Assembly: GCA_041493205.1 (NCBI GenBank)
Contig: JBGPYM010000050.1
Coordinates: 1-14,875, forward strand
Source: JBGPYM01 sp041493205
GTDB lineage: Bacteria; Bacteroidota; Ignavibacteria; UBA10030; UBA6906
DNA: 14,875 bases
Reading direction: 5' to 3'
Shown: positions 1 to 5,970 of the stretch, piece by piece
Layout of the letters: every line of letters begins with the position of its first letter
Position numbering within the stretch: the first letter of the stretch is position 1
Notes under the pieces: generated by a model
Database searches by the model: none
Seen by the model: the letters and a program-made list of their open reading frames with translations, nothing else
What the model was told of the DNA's origin: nothing
Position numbers and translations under genes: made by a program

Positions 1-1101
1 ACCTGCTTTTCGCGCTCGTGGGGCGGTCTCGAAATGCAGGCGCTGGAGGTGGCCGCACACCTGATGGGCCGCGGGCATCCCCTCTGGCTGGCCTGCTGCA
101 CCGGCAGCAGCCTTGCCCGCGAGGCAGCCGCTCGCGGGATTCCGCTTGTCCCGCTCCCCGTCACAGGATATCTCCACCCGACTCTCGTCTGGCGGCTCAG
201 CCGCTTCCTCAGACGGAACCAGATCGGGATCATCCACTGCCAGCACTCACGGGACCTCGCGATCGTCGTCCCTGCCGCTGATTGCGCCCGTTCCTCCCCG
301 GCAATCATCCTGAGCAAGCGGATGGGATCCTACGTGCACAAGCTTGATCCTCTTCACCGGTACACGTATTCACGGGTACGGCGTGTCCTCGCAATCTCCG
401 GGGTCATTCACCAGAACGTGCGGGAGACAACTCCCGTGAAGCCTCAGGCAATCATCACCCTGCACGACGCAATAGACACGACTGCATTTTCGCCGGGAAA
501 GGGCAATCGCCGGCGCATCAGGGCGGAATTCGGCTACGCGCGCGGGACGGTCGTGGTGGGGTTTGTCGGAAGGTTCTCCCCGGGCAAAGGTCATGAGGAG
601 CTGCTGGATGCGGCTGCATCGCTCGGGCGCTCAAGGCCGTATGTTCGTTTCCTCGTGGCAGGGGAGGCAAGTGAGGGGGAGGAGGCGTACGCGGATCACA
701 TCAGACAGCGCAGCGCGTCGCTCGGGCTCGGTGGGATTGTGACGTTTGCGGGATTCCGTCGCGACGTGGCAGACATGATGGCGTCGTTCGACATCCTGGC
801 GTTCCCTTCTCACGCTGAGTCGTTCGGCGTCGTCCTGATCGAGGCGATGGCGATGGAACTTCCGGTCGTGTCGACGAACTGCGACGGGGTCCTGGATATT
901 GTCGTGAATGGTGTAACGGGGCTCTTCGTCGCGCCGCGGGATGCTGCCGCACTTGCCGCCGCGCTCGGGACGCTGGTGGATTCCCCCGCCCTCCGCCGCC
1001 GGCTCGGGAGAGCGGGGCGGCAGCGGGTGCTGAAGCTGTTTGACAGGGACCGTCAGATGGTCCGGCTCGAGCAAATTTACCGCGAAGTGCTCGTCCCGTA
1101 G
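1..1101 (+). CDS. Glycosyltransferase family 4 (GT-B fold), 5' end outside window
   Basis: This is a GT-B glycosyltransferase of family 4, which moves a sugar from a nucleotide-sugar donor onto a growing surface glycan or glycolipid. The acceptor cannot be told. The frame is open to the left edge: the eleven codons before the ATG at 34 read TCFSRSWGGLE, and a Gly-Gly-x-Glu element just before a helix is typical of the GT4 N-terminus, so I treat the gene as 5'-truncated rather than starting at 34. A hinge strand VVVGFVGRFSPGKGHEEL (ATG-34 residues 173-190) opens the donor-binding domain. The EX7E motif is present as E262-SFGVVLI-E270, in the context AFPSHAESFG typical of GT4 enzymes. The stop at 1099-1101 overlaps the tail of the convergent peptidase gene by 25 bases. 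Family confidence is high; specificity is unknown. Confidence 0.9.
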   Translation, partial: TCFSRSWGGLEMQALEVAAHLMGRGHPLWLACCTGSSLAREAAARGIPLVPLPVTGYLHPTLVWRLSRFLRRNQIGIIHCQHSRDLAIVVPAADCARSSPAIILSKRMGSYVHKLDPLHRYTYSRVRRVLAISGVIHQNVRETTPVKPQAIITLHDAIDTTAFSPGKGNRRRIRAEFGYARGTVVVGFVGRFSPGKGHEELLDAAASLGRSRPYVRFLVAGEASEGEEAYADHIRQRSASLGLGGIVTFAGFRRDVADMMASFDILAFPSHAESFGVVLIEAMAMELPVVSTNCDGVLDIVVNGVTGLFVAPRDAAALAAALGTLVDSPALRRRLGRAGRQRVLKLFDRDRQMVRLEQIYREVLVP

Positions 1102-2897
1102 GATCGCGCCGGTGCAACCGGGACGGGGTCCGTCGCCAGCGGCACCGGGGTCACAAGGCGCGCGACCGGATAGACGTTCAATGCGGCATCTCTCCAGGGC
1201 GACCGCTGGTATAACCAGTTAAGACGTGCTGCCGGCTGCACTGCAAACGTGCTGTCCGCCCTCACTTTCTCCTCGTACTCCCTCCGCAGTGCGGGATCCC
1301 TGTCGAGCATCGTCTCTCCGATTGCCTCCATCACGTACGATTCAGCATATTCCTTCTGCTCGAAGATCGCGTTGAAGAATCCCCATGCCACGAACGAGTC
1401 CGGGCCGCGCGGTTCAAGCAAATGCACCGCAACCTTTCCTGCCCGCTGGTGAGGCCGGACGACCAGTGTCCCGGCCGGAAACGCACGTCGTTCGGCAAAC
1501 GCCGTTACGCCGTAGGAGGGAATCTGCCGCCCTTCGTACGGCCGTTCCCGGAACCGCACGTTCGTCAGCCTGTACGATTCCACGTCCAGCACGGTTTCCA
1601 GTTTCAGGCGTTCCATGGCAACCCCGTGGTCACGCAGCTTCTCCTCCGCGAACGACCACTCCGGGGGAATCAGGTAGGCCGCCGGCACGCGCACGGAGTC
1701 CTCGACGGTCACCTCGTCGTAAAACGGAACCATCATCGACAGCGTGTCCGGAAGATACCGGATCCGCATGCCCCCCGTGAGGGGACTCTGTTCGGTGAGC
1801 TGCCGCACGCCCCGAAACAGGCGCGGTGTGCTTCTCGTGCCGACGCCAAAAGTGAGAGGGAGGAATTGCGGTAATCCCGCTTCCTCCCGGGCGACCGACG
1901 CGTCGGCGAGGCGTACCGCAGCGCGGAGCGATCCGGGCCGCTTGTTGACAGCCTCGATCATTCCCTTCAGAAATTCGTAGGTGGCCTCCACCCTCGTCCT
2001 GTACGGTTTCAGCATGTGCGTTTCGATCAACACCGCGGGGCGGTTCTGGAGTGCACTGTAGGCGGTCGAAAACCTCGGCGTCGAGGCTTCTGCTTTCAAT
2101 CCCCTTGCAAGGTCCCTGTCCTCGCGCGGGAAGACATAATAGAAGATAGTGTGCCCGGCACGCTCCACCGAGGCAAGTGCCGGAGGGAGAAGCCTCTCCT
2201 GCATCCACGCCGCCACGCCTGCGTCCAGGCTGGGGGGCGGCTCGACCGCATACGTTATGTCGTACTGGAAATCGATCCCGTCTGTGACATGACAGTCGAT
2301 GAAGAGGTCGGGGAGCCACGCTGTGAACAGATGGAGCAGTGCGCGTGTCTCGGGGGCTTCGGCTTTCATGTAGTCCCGGTTCAGGTTAAGGTTTTGCGCG
2401 GTCACCCGCCATCCCATTTCCTCGGGGCCGTTCTGATTGATCCGGTTGTATCGCCCGAACCGTTCATGCCCGTCCACGTTGTAGATCGGAACGAACAGGA
2501 GCACGGTGCTGTCCAGGAGGTGCTGCAGGGTCTTGCGGACGGCGATGTCGCGCATCAGCATCAGGCTTGCATCCTTCCCGTCGATTTCACCCGCATGGAT
2601 GCCGCTCTGGATGAGGATCACCGCCTTGGCCGCCGTTCTCGCCTGTGCCGGGTCGAAGGTGCCGTCGCGGGAGAGAATGACCAGCGGGAGCTTCCTGCCC
2701 TGCGGCGATGTCCCAAAGTCCGTGAAGCGCACCCAGGGCGATGCGTGGGCGAGCCGGCGGCAGTACCCGACTGTCTCTGCATAACGCGGGGTCCGGAGGC
2801 CGCCGCTGGCCTCGAACAGAGTTTGCCACTGATCCCCGCCCCGCGCGCCGGAGGCGGTGACAGCGAACATGATTATACAGACGGTTCGTCGGAGCAT
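1077..2897 (-). CDS. Exported M14-family zinc carboxypeptidase
   Basis: This 606-residue metallopeptidase of the M14 (carboxypeptidase A-like) family removes C-terminal residues or cleaves peptide side branches in the periplasm or outside the cell. Zinc ligands are visible as H101-A-G-E104 (SGIHAGEIDGKD) and H203 (FIDCHVTDG). The substrate-binding strand NLNLNRDY lies between them, and the catalytic glutamate is E292 in AVLIETHM. About 300 further C-terminal residues have no motif I recognise. The ATG at 2897 was chosen because it gives a signal peptide (MLRRTVCIIMFAVTASGA, probable cleavage after A18). An upstream in-frame ATG at 3002 would add 35 residues and bury that signal. Neither start has a clear Shine-Dalgarno sequence. 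The gene probably follows the receiver gene on the same transcript. Its 3' end overlaps the convergent glycosyltransferase. Confidence 0.9.
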   Translation of the reverse strand: MLRRTVCIIMFAVTASGARGGDQWQTLFEASGGLRTPRYAETVGYCRRLAHASPWVRFTDFGTSPQGRKLPLVILSRDGTFDPAQARTAAKAVILIQSGIHAGEIDGKDASLMLMRDIAVRKTLQHLLDSTVLLFVPIYNVDGHERFGRYNRINQNGPEEMGWRVTAQNLNLNRDYMKAEAPETRALLHLFTAWLPDLFIDCHVTDGIDFQYDITYAVEPPPSLDAGVAAWMQERLLPPALASVERAGHTIFYYVFPREDRDLARGLKAEASTPRFSTAYSALQNRPAVLIETHMLKPYRTRVEATYEFLKGMIEAVNKRPGSLRAAVRLADASVAREEAGLPQFLPLTFGVGTRSTPRLFRGVRQLTEQSPLTGGMRIRYLPDTLSMMVPFYDEVTVEDSVRVPAAYLIPPEWSFAEEKLRDHGVAMERLKLETVLDVESYRLTNVRFRERPYEGRQIPSYGVTAFAERRAFPAGTLVVRPHQRAGKVAVHLLEPRGPDSFVAWGFFNAIFEQKEYAESYVMEAIGETMLDRDPALRREYEEKVRADSTFAVQPAARLNWLYQRSPWRDAALNVYPVARLVTPVPLATDPVPVAPARSYGTSTSR

Positions 2898-3001
2898 GTT
2901 GTGTGTCCGGGATGTTGCTGAGAGTACTCCCACAGACGGGAATAGTGCGGGGCGGGGGGTATCAGGGAGTACTGAAACGGAAGGCCGGACGGCCGGGGGC
3001 A

Positions 3002-3376
3002 TCAGCGGGAGGCGCTGTCGGAGAGGACGCGGTCGATGGCTTCAATCAACTCGTGATAGTTGTAGGGCTTCGTCAGGTAGTCCATCGCACCGTACTTGGC
3101 GCACTCGCTGACGATATGAGGATCGCCGTCTCCCGTGAGCATGATGAGACGTGATGTGATCTTCTTGTTCTTGATGTATTTCAGAACTTCCACGCCGTCT
3201 TTTTTCGGCATGTGCACATCCAGCAGCACGAGGTCATACTTATTCTTATTGATCAGGTCGATGGCTTCCACCCCGTCCGCAGCGGTCTCCACCTCGAACC
3301 CTTCAAGGGAGAGATGATTCTGGACGAGTTCTCGCAGAGCGGGCTCGTCGTCTGCATAGAGGAGGCGGATCGCCAT
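3002..3376 (-). CDS. Stand-alone CheY-like response regulator receiver
   Basis: This single-domain receiver of 124 residues has no output domain, so it acts by protein-protein contact as CheY or Spo0F do. All phosphorylation residues are present: acidic pair D9-D10, phospho-acceptor D53 (LVLLDVHMPKKDG), switch threonine T81 (LIMLTGDGD) and K103 (DYLTKPYNY). The ATG at 3376 is preferred over an in-frame GTG at 3388. It is preceded by GGTGA at a sensible distance and lies about 25 bases downstream of a good promoter, while the GTG has no ribosome-binding site. The stop codon TGA overlaps an ATG that opens the longer version of the downstream peptidase frame (TGATG). No cognate kinase is adjacent, so its partner is unknown. 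Confidence 0.92.
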   Translation of the reverse strand: MAIRLLYADDEPALRELVQNHLSLEGFEVETAADGVEAIDLINKNKYDLVLLDVHMPKKDGVEVLKYIKNKKITSRLIMLTGDGDPHIVSECAKYGAMDYLTKPYNYHELIEAIDRVLSDSASR

Positions 3377-3408
3377 TGCGTACGTCACCGGTAGTTTGAT
3401 ACTGGGTC

Positions 3409-3437
3409 AATATACACTCTCACCTATAAAGAGTCAA
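3409..3437 (-). promoter_or_regulatory. Sigma-70-type promoter for the receiver gene
   Basis: On the minus strand TTGACT (3432-3437, five of six consensus bases) is separated by exactly 17 bases from TATATT (3409-3414, five of six). The predicted start near 3402 leaves a leader of about 25 bases before the ATG at 3376. It probably also drives the peptidase gene downstream. Confidence 0.7.
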
Positions 3438-3481
3438 CGCCGCCCTTTGCGGATCGCGCCGGCAATTGGTATCTTCACGGC

Positions 3482-4063
3482 ATGTCAGCCGGCCACGCCC
3501 CGTCATTCACAGAATTACTCAGGAAAGCCCTCCCTCTCCCCGATCGGAAGAGTCTCGCGCTGGATGGATTCCGGCGGGCGGCTGTCCTGGTCCCGGTGCT
3601 CCCTGCGGGTGATGGATCCGGGCTTCTGCTGACGAGGAGGACGGACGAGGTCGAGACACATAAGGGTCAGATTTCATTCCCCGGCGGGGTGAAGGATCCC
3701 GGTGATACGGATGTTGTGTACACTGCCCTTCGGGAATCTGAGGAGGAGCTGGGGATCGACCCTGCGTCTGTCAGCGTTCTCGGTCTCCTTGACGACCTTG
3801 CGACGCCGACCGGGTTTGTCATCACACCCGTGGTCGGACTTCTAGGCTCTCTCCCGTCATTGAGGGTCAACCCTGTGGAGGTTGCGGAGGCATTCGTCGT
3901 GCCGGTCGCATTTTTCCGGGATCCCGCGAACGGGCGTGTAGAACAGAGGTTGTTCCGGGGGGAAAATCGGGAGGTATGGTTTTACGGCTCCGGCAAACGG
4001 CTTGTCTGGGGAGCGACGGCGATGATCATCCGGTCGCTCCTTGCAAGGCTCAATCTCGTCTGA
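3482..4063 (+). CDS. Nudix hydrolase of the CoA-pyrophosphatase type
   Basis: This 193-residue Nudix enzyme hydrolyses pyrophosphate bonds in nucleoside-diphosphate derivatives. The stretch at residues 48-69 (LLLTRR...ETHKGQISFPGG) matches the extra signature upstream of the Nudix box in CoA/acyl-CoA diphosphatases (NudL, NUDT7/8 group), which split CoA into phosphopantetheine and 3',5'-ADP. The Nudix box follows as GGVKDPGD...ALRESEEELGI (68-92), with metal-binding E88 and E89 retained. The first spacing is one residue longer than the textbook pattern, which I recall as usual for this subgroup. The protein has no signal and should be cytosolic. The upstream spacer is shared with the divergent receiver gene. 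No strong ribosome-binding site is visible before the ATG, so the start is moderately sure. It converges on the sigma factor gene with a 35-base gap. Confidence 0.9.
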   Translation: MSAGHAPSFTELLRKALPLPDRKSLALDGFRRAAVLVPVLPAGDGSGLLLTRRTDEVETHKGQISFPGGVKDPGDTDVVYTALRESEEELGIDPASVSVLGLLDDLATPTGFVITPVVGLLGSLPSLRVNPVEVAEAFVVPVAFFRDPANGRVEQRLFRGENREVWFYGSGKRLVWGATAMIIRSLLARLNLV

Positions 4064-4098
4064 ACGAAGCCGGGCAGCGGGTCTGTGTGAATGCCGGG

Positions 4099-4686
4099 CT
4101 AGACAGCCAGAGCGTACTCTTCGCCGGATCCGGGCTCAACAACCTTATACCCGTGCGACTGGGCGTATCCCTTGAGTTTTTCGAACAGTATTGCGCGCGC
4201 GCGGTGAAGGCGGGAACGGACCGTCCCGATCGGGATATCCAGGGCTTCCGCGATCTCCTCGTACGGAAGGTCTTCCACGTCCCTGAGGACGATCACGCTT
4301 TTGAATTTCTCGGGCAGCGACGAAATCGCGCTTGCAATCTCATCCTCGAAGATCTCTCCGGGTATATCTGCGGGGCTCTTGTCGTCCCGCGCCATCTGGT
4401 AGGCGGATATCTGTTCGTCATACTCCACGTGGTCCGGGAGCCGCTTCAAACGGCGGTAGTCATTGATATACGTATTCCGCATGATTCTGTAGAGCCACGC
4501 TTTTGCATTTGTCCCCTGCTCAAACCTGTCAAAAAACCTGAACGCTTTGAGATAGGTTTCCTGAAGGAGGTCGTGGGCATCTTCGGGCCTGCCGGTCAGG
4601 TACATGGCATAGCCGTAAAGGATGTCCATGAAGGGAACCATGACTCGTTTGAAGAGTTCCTGCCTGGAGTCGTCGATCCGACCCAT
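4099..4686 (-). CDS. ECF-family RNA polymerase sigma factor
   Basis: This 195-residue sigma-70 family factor of the ECF (region 2 plus region 4) class redirects RNA polymerase to a stress or envelope regulon. Region 2 spans about residues 19-86, with the core-binding and -10-recognition run DAHDLLQETYLKAFRFF followed by AWLYRIMRNTYINDYRR. Region 4 spans about 119-173, with LPEKFKSVIVLRDVEDLPYE and the recognition helix IPIGTVRSRLHRAR. The start at 4686 is chosen over an ATG at 4713 because AAAGGA lies five bases upstream of it, while 4713 has no such site. No anti-sigma gene is adjacent, since the gene is flanked by a convergent Nudix gene and a divergent gene. The overall sequence resembles ECF factors I associate with Chlorobi/Ignavibacteria. 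The regulon cannot be read from this window. Confidence 0.93.
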   Translation of the reverse strand: MGRIDDSRQELFKRVMVPFMDILYGYAMYLTGRPEDAHDLLQETYLKAFRFFDRFEQGTNAKAWLYRIMRNTYINDYRRLKRLPDHVEYDEQISAYQMARDDKSPADIPGEIFEDEIASAISSLPEKFKSVIVLRDVEDLPYEEIAEALDIPIGTVRSRLHRARAILFEKLKGYAQSHGYKVVEPGSGEEYALAV

Positions 4687-4691
4687 CTTCG

Positions 4692-4697
4692 TCCTTT
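4692..4697 (-). promoter_or_regulatory. Ribosome-binding site deciding the sigma factor start
   Basis: AAAGGA on the minus strand lies five bases before the ATG at 4686. The alternative ATG nine codons upstream (4713) has only A/T-rich sequence ahead of it. Confidence 0.65.
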
Positions 4698-4767
4698 CGC
4701 TGGAGGAGGTCATTCTATGTCAAGGAACTTAAAAAAGCCTGATAATTTTGATATGTTCGTTTTGTAC

Positions 4768-4782
4768 GTTTAAATGTTAAAC
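4768..4782. promoter_or_regulatory. Palindrome over the sigma gene -10 box, possible operator
   Basis: GTTTAA and TTAAAC form a perfect 6+3+6 inverted repeat that overlaps the -10 element of the sigma gene promoter. A protein bound here would block that promoter. The binder is unknown, and in A/T-rich DNA chance is a real alternative. Confidence 0.35.
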
Positions 4783-4802
4783 AAATATCCACTATTTGTC
4801 AA
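4774..4802 (-). promoter_or_regulatory. Sigma-70-type promoter for the ECF sigma gene
   Basis: A perfect -35 box TTGACA (4797-4802) is followed after 17 bases by TAACAT (4774-4779, four of six consensus bases) on the minus strand. The predicted start is near 4767, giving a leader of about 80 bases. A palindrome, GTTTAAATGTTAAAC (4768-4782), covers the -10 box and the start point. Confidence 0.6.
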
Positions 4803-4895
4803 CCCCATTTTCTCAAAAAAATATGCAAATTTGAGCTGTTTTCGATATCTGTGGATAGGCGACAAATAAGGTCGTATTTCGATGGGGGGTCAGTT

Positions 4896-4924
4896 TTGGA
4901 TTCAAACGGGGATTCCTCTATATT
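4896..4924 (+). promoter_or_regulatory. Probable promoter for the CsgG-like gene
   Basis: TTGGAT (4896-4901, three of six consensus bases) lies 17 bases from TATATT (4919-4924, five of six). The predicted start near 4931 leaves a leader of about 54 bases. AGGGAG at 4973-4978 provides the ribosome-binding site before the ATG at 4985. Confidence 0.5.
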
Positions 4925-4984
4925 GGCCTCACGTTTTTACCCCCCTCGTTCGATCAACGCAGACTTACTCTCAGGGAGATCCAC

Positions 4985-5884
4985 ATGAAACGCATTCTTT
5001 TCGTCATCCCGTTGTGCGCTCTGTTCCTGCTGGCTGCGGCAATGGGCCAGGCCCAGCTCAAGAAGCGGATTGCGGTTTCGCGCTTCGAGGACAGAAGCGG
5101 CGCGCGGTATGCGGGGATTGGCAAGGGCGTTGCAGACATGCTCGCAACTGCGCTCGTGAAATCGGGAAAGTTCTCCGTGATTGAGCGTCAGGATCTCGAC
5201 AAGGTGTTTGCGGAACAGCATCTCGGCCAGTCGGGTGCGGTCACGCCCGAATCGGCCGCGAAAGCGGGGAAGGTGCTCGGCGTCGAGCTGCTCGTCATCG
5301 GCAGCGTCTCGGAGTTCGGCATCAAGAAGCGCGAGGTGTCGGGAGCTTTTAAGGTGTTCGGCGCGGGGGTCGACAACAAGGAGGCGCGCGCAGTCGTTGA
5401 TCTCCGGCTTGTCAACAGCACCACCGCCGAGATCATCGCCGCCGAGAGCGAAGAGGGAACCGAGAACACGCTGGGCGTGGGAATCCGCTACGAATCCTTG
5501 AACTTCAACGACGTCAGCAGCTGGAACGACACCGACATCGGCAAGGCCTGCCGCGAAGCGGTGGACAAATGCGTTGCGCTGATCGTCGAGAATATGGGAA
5601 AGGTCCCCTGGTCGGGGAAGGTTTTGAAGGTCAACGCCGACGGGAGCGTCGTGATGAAGCCGGGATCCGAGGCGGGTGTTGCGGTGGGTACGGAGTTTCT
5701 GGTCTACCGTCCCGGTGACGAGATCAAAGACCCCGACACGGGGCTGTCGTTGGGAAACGAAGAGACGAAAATCGGGCGGGTCAAGGTGACGGAGGATATG
5801 TTGAAGGGGAAAGCCTGCAAGGCCATCGTCCTGGAAGGAGCGCCCCTCCAGGTCGGTGACATCATTCGAGAGAAACCCGAGTAA
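4985..5884 (+). CDS. Exported CsgG-like protein with extra C-terminal beta domain
   Basis: This 299-residue exported protein has residues about 27-205 resembling the CsgG family, known for the curli secretion pore and for related envelope proteins: KKRIAVSRFEDRSG, the FSVIERQDLDKVFAEQ segment and GVELLVIGSVSEFG. Residues about 208-297 form a separate beta-rich unit (GKVLKVNADGSVVMKPGSEAGVAVGTEF...GDIIRE) similar to the C-terminal domain I know from FlgT-like proteins. The N-terminus is a signal peptide, MKRILFVIPLCALFLLAAAMGQA, with likely cleavage after A23. Cys11 sits in IPLC, which is not a lipobox, and no other N-terminal Cys exists, so unlike E. coli CsgG this should not be a lipoprotein. 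No csgA, csgE or csgF genes are nearby, so curli export is not supported and an envelope-stability role is an equal guess. Confidence 0.8.
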   Translation: MKRILFVIPLCALFLLAAAMGQAQLKKRIAVSRFEDRSGARYAGIGKGVADMLATALVKSGKFSVIERQDLDKVFAEQHLGQSGAVTPESAAKAGKVLGVELLVIGSVSEFGIKKREVSGAFKVFGAGVDNKEARAVVDLRLVNSTTAEIIAAESEEGTENTLGVGIRYESLNFNDVSSWNDTDIGKACREAVDKCVALIVENMGKVPWSGKVLKVNADGSVVMKPGSEAGVAVGTEFLVYRPGDEIKDPDTGLSLGNEETKIGRVKVTEDMLKGKACKAIVLEGAPLQVGDIIREKPE

Positions 5885-5915
5885 CTGACGCTCATTCGCT
5901 CCTCCTTTTTACACT

Positions 5916-5947
5916 ACCGCCGCCCTGTGTGTCCACGGGGCGGCGGT
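5916..5947 (+). terminator. Hairpin terminator after the CsgG-like gene
   Basis: ACCGCCGCCC (5916-5925) pairs perfectly with GGGCGGCGGT (5938-5947) around a 12-base loop, and TTCGTTT follows. It lies between two convergent genes and could also stop leftward transcription, but there is no T-run on that side. Confidence 0.65.
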
Positions 5948-5970
5948 TCGTTTCTCAGCGCACGCACTCC

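Larger units (their letters stand above)
4714..4984. other. AT-rich divergent intergenic region
   Basis: This 270-base spacer between the divergent sigma factor and CsgG-like genes is visibly richer in A/T than its surroundings. It holds both predicted promoters, the 15-base palindrome at 4768-4782, an 8-base palindrome CAAATTTG at 4826-4833, and an inverted repeat TATTTGTC (4793-4800) / GACAAATA (4861-4868). I see no open frame with a ribosome-binding site in it. Confidence 0.6.

Noticed and set aside
2016..2921. Long plus-strand open frame (301 codons) opposite the M14 peptidase
   Set aside because: It lies wholly antisense to a gene with intact zinc-binding motifs, has His/Arg/Val-rich composition typical of reverse frames in GC-rich DNA, and has no recognisable domain.
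3396..3430. TTGATA ... TATAAA as a plus-strand promoter for the Nudix gene
   Set aside because: The spacing is 23 bases, too long for a sigma-70 promoter. The minus-strand TTGACT-17-TATATT pair explains the same bases better.
4064..4098. Possible terminator between the convergent Nudix and sigma genes
   Set aside because: The repeated GCCGGGC words are direct repeats, not inverted, and no T-run is present.
3976..4773. 265-codon plus-strand frame opposite the sigma factor
   Set aside because: It covers the sigma gene in reverse and overlaps the Nudix gene end. The sigma gene has clear region 2 and 4 motifs, so this frame is a shadow.
4985..5884. Curli secretion system
   Set aside because: Only one CsgG-like gene is present, without a lipobox and without csgA, csgB, csgE or csgF in the window.
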